Shown: positions 51,391-61,900, numbered from the stretch's first letter. The stretch is 64,000 bases of DNA from Rhodococcus rhodnii (GCA_000720375.1 JOAA01000022.1:128268-192267); one strand, 5' to 3'. The notes: generated by a model not told the origin, from the letters alone. Program-made: numbers and translations.

Positions 51391-52334
51391 ACGCACTGGG
51401 CATCGTTGGCGGGATCGTCCAGCCGGTGGTCATTGTGGCCGGGGCTCCACTGCTGGTCGGGGTGATGCGGCAGGTCCGCGCGAAGCTGGAAGGCCGTGCG
51501 GGCGCTGGTGTTCTGCAGCCGTGGCGCGATCTACGCAAGCTGTTCGGCAAGGAACGCATTGCCCCGCGGGGGACCAGCGAGGTGTTCCGGGTCGCGCCGC
51601 TGGTGCTGGTAGTCACCACCCTGGTGGTCACGGTGGTGGCGCCGTTCGTGACCACCGCCTCGGCGATCGATCCTGTCGCCGACCTGTTCGCTGTGGTCGC
51701 GTTGCTGGCGTTGGGCGCGGTGGCGCTTGCGTTGGCTGGGCTGGACACCGCGACCGCGTTCGGTGGCATGGGTTCCAGCCGGGAGGTGACGATTCTCGCG
51801 CTGGTCGAGCCGACGTTGCTGGTGGCGATCTTCGCGCTGTCGGTGCGGGTCGGGTCGACCAACCTCGGCGCGATCGTATCGTCCACATTGGACGATCCGG
51901 CGCGGGTGATCTCGCCGGTCAGCTTGCTGGCCGCGGTCGCGTTGATCGTGGTGATCGTCGCGGAGACCGGGCGGCTGCCGGTGGACAACCCATCCACGCA
52001 CCTGGAACTGACGATGGTGCACGAGGCGATGGTGCTCGAGTACGCCGGGCCGGACCTGGCACTGGTCGAGCTGGCCTCGGCCATGCGGCTGTCGGTGTTC
52101 CTGGGGTTGTTGGCAAACCTGTTCCTGCCCTGGGGGATCGCCACGTCAGCCGCCCCGCTCGCGGTCGTGGTCGGTGTGCTGGCGCTGGTGATCAAGGTCG
52201 GTGTGCTGGGCGTGCTGCTCGCGGCGGGCGAGGTGTTCCTGGCCAAGCTGCGGCTGTTCCGGGTGCCCGAGCTGTTGGCTGGATCGTTTCTGCTCGCCCT
52301 GCTGTCCGTCGCTGCCTCGTTCTTCCTGGCCTGA
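51387..52334 (+). CDS. HyfC/NuoH-like membrane subunit
   Basis: A 315-residue, eight-span protein of the complex I subunit-1/HycD family. Characteristic segments: LLVGVMRQVRAKLEGRAGAG, PWRDLRKLFGKERI, VAETGRLPVDNPSTHLELTM and HEAMVLEYAGPDLALVELA. These acidic loops form the quinone-proximal channel that couples the peripheral arm to ion pumping. Start GTG 51387 overlaps the HyfB-like stop. The small HyfE-like gene follows after 12 nt. Confidence 0.92.
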   Translation: MNALGIVGGIVQPVVIVAGAPLLVGVMRQVRAKLEGRAGAGVLQPWRDLRKLFGKERIAPRGTSEVFRVAPLVLVVTTLVVTVVAPFVTTASAIDPVADLFAVVALLALGAVALALAGLDTATAFGGMGSSREVTILALVEPTLLVAIFALSVRVGSTNLGAIVSSTLDDPARVISPVSLLAAVALIVVIVAETGRLPVDNPSTHLELTMVHEAMVLEYAGPDLALVELASAMRLSVFLGLLANLFLPWGIATSAAPLAVVVGVLALVIKVGVLGVLLAAGEVFLAKLRLFRVPELLAGSFLLALLSVAASFFLA

Positions 52335-52346
52335 AAGGGAATCGTG

Positions 52347-53009
52347 ATGGACGAGAGCCTCTACGTGCAACTGCTGGACCTGGCATGCGGCGGGTTGCTG
52401 CTGACCTCGGTGCTGGCGCTGTGGCGCCGTGAGCTTGCGGTGATCATCCGGGTGTTCGCGCTGCAAGGCCTGGCACTCTCGGTCCTGGTCGGTGTCCTTG
52501 CCGCACACGAGAACTCCGTTGAACTGTGGGTCGTCGCAGTCGGCGTGCTGGTGTTGCGCGCCGGTGTGCTGCCTTATTTGCTCCGGCGAGCGTTGGCCAG
52601 CGCGGGTGAGGCAAGGCGAGAGACCCGGCCGCTGGTGAACGTCGCCGCGTCGTTGCTCGCGGCCGCCGTGCTGACGCTGGTGGCGTACGCGGTGTCCCAG
52701 CCGTTGGTGCAGCTGGCGCCATCCTCGGCAACACAAGCGATCCCGGTCGGGATGACCGTCGTGTTGATCGGGTTTTTCGTCCTGGTCACGCGGCGTCGTG
52801 CGCTGTCGCAGCTGGTCGGTTTCCTGTTGATGGACAACGGGATCACCGCAGTCGGGTTTCTCACCACCGCCGAGGTCGGGCTCATCGTCGAGCTCGGTAT
52901 CTCGCTGGACGTGTTGCTGGCCGCGCTGGTCCTGCAGGTCCTCACGGCACGGATGCGGGAGACCTTCGGCGATACCGACCTGGACGAGCTGCGGGAGTTG
53001 CGCGACTGA
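52347..53009 (+). CDS. HyfE-like membrane subunit
   Basis: A 220-residue, six- to seven-span protein. The arrangement ACGGLLLTSVLALWRRELAV, LVGVLAAHENSVELWVVAVG and a late segment LLMDNGITAVGFLTTAEV fits hydrogenase-4 component E (NuoK-like with an extra N-terminal part). It completes the membrane arm between the two antiporter-like subunits. ATG 52347 follows AGGGAATCGTG; GTG 52344 is an alternative. Its TGA shares bases with the ATG of the HyfF-like gene (TGATG). Confidence 0.85.
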   Translation: MDESLYVQLLDLACGGLLLTSVLALWRRELAVIIRVFALQGLALSVLVGVLAAHENSVELWVVAVGVLVLRAGVLPYLLRRALASAGEARRETRPLVNVAASLLAAAVLTLVAYAVSQPLVQLAPSSATQAIPVGMTVVLIGFFVLVTRRRALSQLVGFLLMDNGITAVGFLTTAEVGLIVELGISLDVLLAALVLQVLTARMRETFGDTDLDELRELRD

Positions 53010-54469
53010 TGACCATCCTTCTCCCTCTTGCGGTTCCTCTTCTTGGTGCGCTGGGCTACGCGGTCATCGGGTGGCGCCGAGTCACGGCCTGGATGAGTGC
53101 GGTGAGCGCCGCCGCCGTGCTCACCTCGGCAATCATTCTCGCTGGCGCCGAACCACACACCGCTCTCGCCGGTCTGCTGCGGGGGGACGCGCTCGCGGCG
53201 TACATGCTCGTGGTGATCGGCGCGGTGGCGCTGCTGGCCACTATCGCCACCCCGGCGTACTTCGTGACCGAGATCGCGGCACGGCGCGCTACCACACGCA
53301 CAGCCACCCGGCACAGTGTGCTGGTTCAACTGTTTCTGGCCGCGATGGCCCTGGCGGTGCTCGCCGCGAACCTCGGCGTGCTGTGGATCGCCATCGAGGC
53401 CACCACCATCGTGACCGCGTTCCTGGTCGGCCAACGCCGCACCAAAGCGGCGGTCGAGGCGGCCTGGAAATACGTGGTGATCTGTTCAGCCGGCATCGCA
53501 CTGGCGTTGTTGGGCACGATCGTGCTCAACTTCGCCTCCTCGCGTGCACCCGGTGCGGCGGGTCTGGATTTGGCGGCACTGGCGACCACCGCGTCCGGCC
53601 TGGATCCTGGAGTCACCCGGATCGCGGTGGTGTTGCTGATTCTCGGATTCGGCACCAAGGCCGGGCTGGCACCGCTGCACGCGTGGCTGCCCGACGCGCA
53701 CAGCCAGGCTCCCGCGCCGGTGTCGGCCCTGATGTCCGGAGTGCTGCTATCGGTGGCGTTCTACGCGATCCTGCGGGTGAAAGTGGTCGCCGACGGCGCG
53801 TTGGGCACCGGGTTCACCCGCGCACTGCTCGCGGTGATGGCGGTGGCGTCGCTGGTGCTGGCGGCGTCTTTGCTTCTGGCACAACGGGATTACAAGCGGA
53901 TGCTGGCGTATTCCAGCATCGAGCACCTTGGCCTGGTCGCTTTCGGCACGGCGATCGGCAGCCCGCTCGCGCTGGCCGCGGTCCTGCTGCACGTCCTCGG
54001 CCACGGGCTGGCCAAGGGTGTGCTGTTTCTCGGCGCCGGGCGGATCCTGCAGGTGACCGGCACCAACCGGATCGACGAGGTACGCGGTCTGGCCGCGCGT
54101 CACCCGGTCCTCGCCGGTGGGATCGGGTTCGGCATCCTGGCGCTGATCGGCTTGCCACCGTTCAGCGTGTTCGCCAGCGAACTGGGCCTGTTCCGCGCCG
54201 GATTCGCCGTCGGCTTGGGCTGGCTGACCGCGATCGCGCTGGTCCTGGTGCTGATCATCGCCGCGGCTATGGTCACGCACACCAGTCGGATGCTGCTGGG
54301 CGCCGCCCCGGATGGCCCGGGAACGGCCACCGGGACCCGTCGGCTACCAGTGCCCACCGCGTTCGCCCTGGTTGGCGGATTGCTGGTGTGCGCGGCACTG
54401 GGCGTCACGGCTGGACCACTGGCCACCCTGCTGGATTCGGCCGTGGACACTTTGGTGGGGGCACGATGA
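53009..54469 (+). CDS. HyfF-like antiporter-type membrane subunit
   Basis: A 486-residue, about 13-14 span protein, the second Mrp/NuoN-M-type subunit. LGVLWIAIEATTIVTAFLVG has the key Glu, GFGTKAGLAPLHAWLPDAHS the channel Lys, and SSIEHLGLVAFGTAIG a conserved helix. With the HyfB-like subunit the complex has two putative ion channels. Overlaps the HyfE-like stop at its start and the large-subunit start (ATGA) at its end. Confidence 0.9.
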   Translation: MTILLPLAVPLLGALGYAVIGWRRVTAWMSAVSAAAVLTSAIILAGAEPHTALAGLLRGDALAAYMLVVIGAVALLATIATPAYFVTEIAARRATTRTATRHSVLVQLFLAAMALAVLAANLGVLWIAIEATTIVTAFLVGQRRTKAAVEAAWKYVVICSAGIALALLGTIVLNFASSRAPGAAGLDLAALATTASGLDPGVTRIAVVLLILGFGTKAGLAPLHAWLPDAHSQAPAPVSALMSGVLLSVAFYAILRVKVVADGALGTGFTRALLAVMAVASLVLAASLLLAQRDYKRMLAYSSIEHLGLVAFGTAIGSPLALAAVLLHVLGHGLAKGVLFLGAGRILQVTGTNRIDEVRGLAARHPVLAGGIGFGILALIGLPPFSVFASELGLFRAGFAVGLGWLTAIALVLVLIIAAAMVTHTSRMLLGAAPDGPGTATGTRRLPVPTAFALVGGLLVCAALGVTAGPLATLLDSAVDTLVGAR

Positions 54470-55971
54470 ACACGCTCGCTCTTGGTGAACCGGTCGGTGG
54501 GCGTCGCACCGCACTGACTGTAGCTCCGGGCGAACTGGCCGAGCATGCGCTTTCCTTGCTCGGAAACGGATATCGGGTGGCACTGGTTGCCGGTCACGAT
54601 GATGGCGACCGGCTTCGCGCGGTGTACTTGTTCACCGCTGTCAACCCGGACAGGCGTGTCGACGTGCATGTTCCGCTGGACCGCGAAGCCCCAAAGGTGC
54701 CGAGCCTGGCAAGCTTGTCCTTCGCAGCGGGGCGCTTCGAGCGAGAGATGCGCGACCTGTTCGGGATCGTGCCAGCCAATCACCCGCTGCCGCAGCGCCT
54801 GGTCCGGCATTTCCACTGGCCGCAAGGCTGGTACCCGATGCTCGCCGACGCGGGCGAACCGCCAGAATTCGGCGATGTCGACGGTCCGTATCCCTTCAGG
54901 ACAGTCGAAGGACCCGGCGTGTACGAGATCCCGGTCGGCCCGGTGCACGCCGGGATGATCGGTCCGGGCCATTTCCGGTTCTCCGTGGTGGGCGAGACGA
55001 TTCTCAACCTCAAGGCCCGCCTGTGGTTCGTGCACAGAGGAATCGAGAAACTCTTCCAGGGCCGACGGCCCGAGCACGCGATCGAGCTGGCCGAGCGGAT
55101 CAGCGGCGACACCACCGTCGGGCACACGCTGGCGTTCTGCCAGGCGATCGAAGACGCCCACCAGCATGAGGTTTCCTCGGACACGCGGCGGATCCGGGCG
55201 ATCCTGCTGGAACTGGAACGTCTTTACAACCACATCACCGACATCGGCGCACTGTGCAACGACGTCGGCTACGGCATCCTCAACACCCACGCGGGGCGCG
55301 TCCGCGAACAACTCCTGCGGATCAACGACAGAGTGGTCGGCCACCGGCTGCTACGCGGCGCCATCCACCCAGGCGGCGTCACCATCGCCGCTCTGCCTGA
55401 CGTCGCCCGGCTGCGTGCCATCGGTGCGGACATCGCCGAGATCGTCGCGCTCGCGCTCAGCAACACCGTCGTGGCCGACCGATTCACCGGCACCGCCGTG
55501 CTCACTCGTGAACAGGCCATTGATCTCGGCACCCTCGGCTACGTCGCCCGCGCCAGCGGCCTGTATGCCGATGCCCGCTACGACCACCCCGCCATCGAAG
55601 CGGACATCCCGCGCGTTCAGCATGCTCACACCGACGGTGACGTCCTGTCCCGCTTCGTCGTTCGTGCCGAGGAAATCGCCGCATCCATCGACATGATCGA
55701 GACACTGGCCGGTGCGGCGGGCGGCACACCCGCGTCGCCACTCGGTTCTGCCGCCGGTGCCTCTGGTGTGGGGATCGTCGAGGGGTGGCGGGGGACGATC
55801 GTCCACCGCGTCGAACTCGCCCAAGACGGCACACTGACCCGGGTCAAGATCGTCGACCCGAGCTTCTTCAACTGGCCTGCCCTGCCGGTCGCGCTGGCCG
55901 ACACGATCGTTCCGGACTTCCCGCTGACCAACAAAAGTTTCAACCTCTCCTACGCCGGCAACGACCTCTGA
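54466..55971 (+). CDS. HyfG/HycE-like large subunit without nickel ligands
   Basis: A 501-residue NuoC-NuoD fusion. Residues 1-140: NuoC-like (RFEREMRDLFGIVPANHPLP). Residues 150-500: NuoD-like (RLWFVHRGIEKLFQGRRPEH). In [NiFe] hydrogenases the N-terminal motif is RxCGxC; here it reads ERISGDTTVGH. The C-terminal DPCxxC is VDPSFFNWPAL. All four Ni cysteines are missing, so H2 chemistry is excluded. The quinone-site His and Asp of NuoD may be kept. Last gene of the complex; stop at 55971, with no ferredoxin-like HycB in the operon. Confidence 0.9.
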   Translation: MNTLALGEPVGGRRTALTVAPGELAEHALSLLGNGYRVALVAGHDDGDRLRAVYLFTAVNPDRRVDVHVPLDREAPKVPSLASLSFAAGRFEREMRDLFGIVPANHPLPQRLVRHFHWPQGWYPMLADAGEPPEFGDVDGPYPFRTVEGPGVYEIPVGPVHAGMIGPGHFRFSVVGETILNLKARLWFVHRGIEKLFQGRRPEHAIELAERISGDTTVGHTLAFCQAIEDAHQHEVSSDTRRIRAILLELERLYNHITDIGALCNDVGYGILNTHAGRVREQLLRINDRVVGHRLLRGAIHPGGVTIAALPDVARLRAIGADIAEIVALALSNTVVADRFTGTAVLTREQAIDLGTLGYVARASGLYADARYDHPAIEADIPRVQHAHTDGDVLSRFVVRAEEIAASIDMIETLAGAAGGTPASPLGSAAGASGVGIVEGWRGTIVHRVELAQDGTLTRVKIVDPSFFNWPALPVALADTIVPDFPLTNKSFNLSYAGNDL

Positions 55972-56087
55972 CCACCCCGCGCGGGACAATCTACGACTTG
56001 CGAATTTCTTTAACTGCATAGATGATGTACTCCATCGTTGGGTGGAGCGGCGCTGGTTGTCTGCGTGCCACAAAGAGGATGGGGACG

Positions 56088-56294
56088 ATGAAGCAGTTCA
56101 CAACGACCTTGCGCAGCCAGGTCGATCAGGCCACGGAGGCAATGACGGTGGCCCGGCAGGTTGGCCACGACTATGAGGTTCACCTGCACGGCGCCCGGAT
56201 CCGCGACCTGCTGGATGTTGCTGCCCGGCACGGCATCGACACCACCGGCTGGGTCGACCGCACGATGCTGGATGACGCGAGGCTCGGGGCGTGA
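56088..56294 (+). CDS. Small soluble protein behind the Hyf-like operon
   Basis: A 68-residue protein starting MKQFTTTLRSQVDQATEAM, mostly helical (ARQVGHDYEVHLHGARIRD, LLDVAARHGIDTTGW). ATG 56088 is supported by GGATGGGG 3 nt upstream; ATG 56079 is possible. No family recognised. It lies 116 nt after the large subunit and 28 nt before the malic-enzyme-like gene, and is probably co-transcribed with the latter. Confidence 0.5.
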   Translation: MKQFTTTLRSQVDQATEAMTVARQVGHDYEVHLHGARIRDLLDVAARHGIDTTGWVDRTMLDDARLGA

Positions 56295-56322
56295 CCGTGG
56301 GAACGGCCCTCGGTGAGAGACC

Positions 56323-57114
56323 GTGACATCCAGCAACCGTACGGTGGCAGTGGTCAGCGACGGCAGCGCACTCGCCGACCGGGACACCCAGGTGGAACCC
56401 ATGCTGCACGGGTACGCTGCGCTGATCCACGAGTCGACTGGTCTACCAACCATCGTGCGACCACTCGATGTCGGCGCCCCGCAGCAGTTGTGGACCACGC
56501 TCGGCGCCCTTCCCACGACCGTCGGCGCGGTCTTTCTGCCACACGTCACACCGGATCGCGCCCACATGGCCCGACTCGCGGCCGGCGACACGCCGGTGGT
56601 CACAGAACATGACACCACCGCGATCGCACTGATCGCCGCGTTGATGACCACCCTCACCCGCGCCGGCCGCCCGCTGACCTTCAGCCGCGTCGTGATCGCG
56701 GGCGCGAACACTATGCCGGTGCTGTCCCCGCTGCTGGTGATCGCGGGGATCGGCGACATCACCACCTGGAACCGTGCCGACGCCGGCGCGTTCCCACTGC
56801 ACCGCATCGCCACCGGAGCCCACGCCGTAATAGACCTGGCCGGTGGCCTCACCACGGCGTTCGACCCGCTCGTCCAACCTGCCGTGATCACCCGCGATGA
56901 CCTACGCGTACCGCTGCTCGCCCTGCCCGGCCTGCTACGCGCGCTCGCGCAGGCCCCGAATGTGACGCTGGACGTCGAGGTCTACTACGCTTGCGCACTG
57001 GCCCTCGTGATGGCCACTCCACCCGACGAACGGTTACCTCTCGGTCCGGACCGCGCCCTCACCCGCCGGGTCGCCGACGCAGCGACGCAGGCGCTTCGCC
57101 AGCCAGCTCAGTAG
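56323..57114 (+). CDS. Malic-enzyme-related Rossmann-type protein
   Basis: A 263-residue soluble protein. The start NRTVAVVSDGSALADRDTQV resembles the AVVxDGSAVLGLGxIG region of NAD-malic enzymes, and FSRVVIAGANTMPVLSPLLV resembles their second nucleotide-binding part. The catalytic Tyr/Lys segment and metal-binding acidic motifs of malic enzyme cannot be found, and the protein is much shorter. It may bind a nucleotide for regulation rather than decarboxylate malate. Start GTG 56323. End of the stress island's coding content. Confidence 0.5.
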   Translation: MTSSNRTVAVVSDGSALADRDTQVEPMLHGYAALIHESTGLPTIVRPLDVGAPQQLWTTLGALPTTVGAVFLPHVTPDRAHMARLAAGDTPVVTEHDTTAIALIAALMTTLTRAGRPLTFSRVVIAGANTMPVLSPLLVIAGIGDITTWNRADAGAFPLHRIATGAHAVIDLAGGLTTAFDPLVQPAVITRDDLRVPLLALPGLLRALAQAPNVTLDVEVYYACALALVMATPPDERLPLGPDRALTRRVADAATQALRQPAQ

Positions 57115-57339
57115 GAGACTCGGCCGACGGCAGCCACGATTCCAGATAAGACACCGACCACCGCACCAAATTTGTGATCCCGTTCTGCATGGGACCACTG
57201 ACACAGCTGGACCAAGTGGGCGTTTAAGGCTGTGGACCTGACATCGCAGCATAAGAACCGAGAAGTGCTGGCTGATGGTCCAGAAGTGCCAGTCCGACCG
57301 GTACGGACTCGAACATCGTCGGGTCTAGTTGCTTCAGGG

Positions 57340-57537
57340 CTAGCTTTGCGACCGCCGCACCCGCGGGTCGAAGCGGATCAGGTCGTATCTGTTGGTCAGA
57401 GTCCGCAGGCCAACTAGCGGATGGTCAGGGGCAGCTCCAGCCCGGGCCACCTGCGGCGGGGTCACCGGGTTCGTCGCCATCAGCCGGGACACCGCCACCT
57501 CCAGCCGGGCGCCGTTCGGCTTGCGGTAGTCCAGGTG
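57340..57537 (-). pseudogene. Remnant of a tripeptidyl-aminopeptidase-type alpha/beta hydrolase
   Basis: On the minus strand one frame reads LDYRKPNGARLEVAVSRL, then a short unrelated bridge, then RYDLIRFDPRVRRS and TAG at 57340. Both pieces match the N-terminal region of secreted actinobacterial peptidases (VPLDYRKP... and YDLIGFDPRGVGRS), but the stretch that should separate them is mostly deleted and the nucleophile region is absent. No start codon. The 57115-57339 stretch before it holds nothing recognisable. Confidence 0.6.
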
Positions 57538-57720
57538 TGCTCAGGGCTGTGACCAGAGCCTTACGCCGCCGCGGGTTCATACTCGTTGATCAAGCCGCCG
57601 AGGATGGGTTGGCGGCGAATCTGGGTGGAACTGTGGCGGTGGATTGGACAGTCTGGCCGCGGTGGCTTGAGTTGCAGTGCTTGGTGAGGGCGGCGTCTGT
57701 TGTAGTGCGTGACATACCGC

Positions 57721-58123
57721 TGCGCTTGCCGAAAATGTCATCCGTGCAGGTCAGGCGGCGTGGTATTCGTTGAGGATGCCGCCGAGCCGTGGGCGTCGGC
57801 GGATGTCGATGCGGGTGATCTGGGCTTGATCGATGATTGGTTGCGGCAGTGGTTGTAGCGGTCGTGCGTTGGCGATGCCTTGATGTGGCCGATGGGAGTT
57901 GTAGAACTGTTCGTACTCGTGAAGCGCGTGGAGTAGGTGTCGTTGGTTCCAGATGAGGGTGCGGTCGAGCAGTTCTTGGCGGCAGGTTTGGATCCAGCGT
58001 TCCAAGAGGGAGTTCATCCTGGGCATCTGGACACCGGTGAGCACGACCTGGATGCCGGCGTCGGTGAGGATGGTGTCGAACAGGGCAGGGAATTTGCTGT
58101 CTCTGTCGCGGATAGGAAAGCGT
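57721..58123 (-). mobile_element. Truncated IS copy 1 (DDE integrase-type transposase, 3' part)
   Basis: Encodes the C-terminal half of an integrase-core transposase: RDRDSKFPALFDTILTDAGI, then VQMPRMNSLLERWIQTCRQE, and HALHEYEQFYNSHRPHQGIA (last DDE Glu and HRPHQ motif). The 5' half is missing: the sequence stops at about 58118 where copy 2 begins. Its outer end, TGCGCTTGCCGAAAATGTCA at 57721, recurs at 58124, marking an IS terminus. Confidence 0.75.
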
Positions 58124-58831
58124 TGCGCTTGCCGAAAATGTCATCCGTGCTGGTCAGACTGCGTGGTGGTACTCGTTGAGGATGCCGCCCAAACGTGGGC
58201 GTCGGCGGATGTCGAGCCTGGTGATCTGGGCTGGATCGGTGATTGGCTGTGGCAGTGGTTGTAGTGGTCGGGTGTTGGCGATGCCTTGGTGGGGTCGGTG
58301 GTTGTTGTAGAAGCGCTCGTATTCGCGGAGGGCGTGGAGTAGGTGTCGTTGGTTCCAGATAAGGGTGCGGTCGAGCAGTTCCTGCCGACAGGTTTGTATC
58401 CAGCGTTCGATGAGAGAGTTCATTCTGGGCATCTGGATGCCGCTGAGCACGACCTAGATGCCGGTGTCAGCAAGGACGGTGTCGAACAGGGGAGGGAACT
58501 TGCCGTCCCGATCGCGGATCAGGAGCCGAGCGCGACGGCCGGTGTCGTCGAGGTCCGTGAGGAGGTTGCGGGCAGCTTGGGCTACCCAGGCTGCGGTGGG
58601 ATGTGGTGTGGAGCCGAGGATGCGGATCCGGCGTTGCGTGTGTTCGATCACGGCCAGCACGTACATCCGGGCGCCATCCGAAGCAGTTCGTCGACCTGTC
58701 GAAGATGGGCGTGACGCTGGACCGCCGAACGTCATCTGCGCGTAGCCAGGGGCGCGGATGCCTGAGCAGCGGTAGGCGGCGGCGTCCAGCATCCCGGCGC
58801 CGAGACCTGACTCCATAGATCCGATGTCCAA
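58124..58831 (-). mobile_element. IS copy 2 with in-frame stop in the transposase
   Basis: A longer copy of the same IS. The upstream part (58454-58831) encodes MYVLAVIEHTQRRIRILG and IRDRDGKFPPLFDTVLADTG; the downstream part (58154-58450) encodes VQMPRMNS-type sequence through HRPHQGIANTRPLQPL. Between them CAG (Gln in copy 1) has become TAG, so the transposase is broken. The N-terminal HTH region is also lost or scrambled. No intact opposite inverted repeat could be identified. Confidence 0.75.
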
Positions 58832-58948
58832 GGATTGCTTGATGGCAATCTGATCGAGAAGCCCATGTTACGGCCTAGGTCTGTTGCGCAGAACGCGTGT
58901 GTCGGTTATACACATCGGAGGTTTATGGGTGAGCGGCGGGAGACATCG

Positions 58949-61900
58949 ATGTCGATCAGGTCGTGGTGCAGGAGAGTTGTGCTCTTACTCATCGTGGCGG
59001 CGACCGGTCTCATCTGGCTGGGACCGTTCCCGACCGGCGTGCCGGCCGCGGCGGCCCTTCCGGCCGAGTCCGGCGACCTACGGTTGTGGTACGACGAGCC
59101 GGCTCCTGACAGCAACGGCGGGTGGATCGACCGCTCCATCCCCATGGGGAACGGCGCCCTCGGTGTGAACCTGTTCGGGGGTGTCGCGCGGGAACGTCTC
59201 CAGCTCACCGAGAACAGCCTCCAGGACTACGACGGCGACAGTGTCGGCGGTCTGAACAACTTCGCTGAGGTCTACCTCGACTTTCCACACGCGTCGCCGA
59301 GCGACTACACCCGTGACCTTGTGCTCGACGACGGCATCGCCCATGTGTCGTACTCCAACGGCGGAGTGGGCTATCAACGCGAGGTGTTCGCCAGCCACGA
59401 CGCCGGGGTGGTGGCCGTCAAGCTCACTGCGTCGAAACCAGGCGCGCTGAGCTTCGCCCTGCGGCCCGAGGTGCCCTACCTGCGCGACAGCCACGCGGGC
59501 GACAACAACCGCGGCAAGACCGGCATCGTCACGGCTGACGGCGACACGATCACCATGACGGGCGCGATGGAGTACTACGACGTCCGCTACGAAGGGCAGT
59601 TCCGGGTCATCCCGACCGGCGGCACCATGACGGCGTCCAACCCGTCCGGCAAGGGTGAGATCGCCGTTGCGGGCGCCGACAGCGCGATCGTGTTGATCGC
59701 GGGCGGGACCAACTACCGGATGGTTCCGCAGGTGTTCAGCGAACCGGACCGGCTCAAGAAGCTCGACGGCCTGCCGCTGCCCCACGACAAGGTCAGCGCC
59801 GCGATCACCAACGCTGCCGAAAAGGGCTACAGCGCACTGCGAACGGAACACCTGAGGTACTACCACCGGCTCTATGGCCGGGTCCGGTTGGACCTCGGCG
59901 GCACCGAGCCCACCATCCCGACCGATGAGGTCATCGATGCGGCTCGCGCGGGCAAAGTCGACCCCTACCTGGAGGAGCTGGCCTTCCAGTTCGGCCGCTA
60001 CCTCCTCATCAGCGGCTCGAGGGAAGGCTCGCTGCCGCTGAACCTCCAGGGACTGTGGAACGTGTACGAGGACCCGCCGTGGCGGTCGGGCTACTGGCAC
60101 AACGTGAACCTGCAGATGAACTACTGGCCGGCCTTCCAGACCAACCTGCCGGAGACGTTCCGGCCCTACGTCGAGTACAACGCCGCTTACCTTCCCGTGC
60201 AACGGAACTATGCGACCGAGGTGATCAAGCAGTACCAGCCGTCGCACCTCGACCCTGGCGGCGACAACGGCTGGGCGATGGGCAACTCGAACTGGCCGTA
60301 CAAGAGGTCCACCCGCCCGAGCCACTCCGGCTTCGGCACCGGCCCCTGGACCGCTCAGCTGTTCTGGGACTACTACGACTACACCCGCGACACGGAGCTG
60401 CTGCGCGACGTCGTCTACCCGGTCCTGGAAGGACAGTCCAACTTCCTGTCCCGGTTCGTGAGCGAGATCGACGGCAAACTGCTCGCCAAACCGTCGCAGT
60501 CACCGGAGAACAGCGGACCGCAGACCGCGGGCACCACGTTCGACCAGCAGCAGATCTACGAGAACCACCGCAACACGCTGGCCGCCGCCAAGATCCTCGG
60601 CATCTCGACGCGCACGAACCCTCGGCTGGCCACCTACCGTGACCAGCTGGCCAAGCTCGACCCGATCGTCGTCGGCACCTCCGGCCAGATCAAGGAGTAC
60701 CGGGAGGAGACCTCCTACGGGAGCGTCGGCGACCCCAAGCACCGCCACATCTCACAGCTGCTCGGCCTCTACCCCGGTCAGCTGGTGAACTCCTCGACCA
60801 GGGCGTGGCTCGACGCCGCGAAGGTGTCGCTCGACGGCCGGGGTGCGGTCGGCGGCACCGGGTGGGCTCAAGCCGAGCGGATCGCGACCTGGGCCCGTGC
60901 CCAGGACGGGGCCAAGGCCTACTCCTTCTTCACCTACTGGCTGAAGCACCACGCGATGCACAACCTCTGGAACAACCACCGCGACTCGCACACGAACCAG
61001 CTGTTCCAGGTCGACGGGAACTTCGGCGTCACCGCCGGTGTCAGCGAGATGCTGCTGCAGAGCCACGACGGCGCGGTCGCACCACTGGCGGCGATCCCCG
61101 CCGAATGGCGAGAAGGCTCCTATTCGGGCCTGCTGGCTCGCGGCGGCTTCGAGGTCTCGGCGGCCTGGGCGAACTCTCGGGTCACCCGCTTGGACGTCAC
61201 GTCCCGGGCGGGCGGCAAGCTCGATCTGCGTTACCCGGGGCTGAACGGCGCCGTGGTCAAGGATTCCCGAGGGCGGACCGTCCACTACGCCGGCCGGTCA
61301 GCCGACGAGATCAGCCTGTCCACGAAAAAGGGAGAGACTTACACGGTCACCGCCATCCCCGGTGTGTCCACTGTGGCCGCGCCGTCCGGCCTGAAGGTCG
61401 ACGCGGACAGTGGCGACAAGGTCAAGCTCACCTGGACGCCGTCGGCCTCGAACTCGACTCGGTACAACGTCTACCGGGCCGTCGGCAATGAGCCGACCTA
61501 CCGGCTGCTCAAGTCCGGGCTGAAGGAGACCGCCTTCATCGACGACACCGCCGGTCTGGCCAGAGCAGCGCAGGTCACCTACCGCGTGGCAGCGGTGGCG
61601 CCGGGCGGAAGGGTCATGGAGGACACGGCGCCCACGGTCGTCCGCCACCAACCGTCCTCGCCCGGGCGAGTCCTGCACGTCAACGACGACATGGTCGCCT
61701 ACACCGGCGGGGATGGGACTCGACAGGACACACCGGCCGCCGGGGGCCGGTACCGCGTCGGATTCGACTGGCAGGACGGCAACCTCACCGGGATCCGGTT
61801 GACGGCGGACCTACAAGGCACCGCGGTCCTACGCAACGAGGTGTTCACCCGGCCCGTGCGCGTCTACGACCCCAACGGACGGAACGTCACCGTCCACACG

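Noticed and set aside
48902..55971. Calling the operon a formate hydrogenlyase or hydrogenase
   Set aside because: The four nickel cysteines of the large subunit and the HycB-like ferredoxin are absent, so the homology-based name would mislead.
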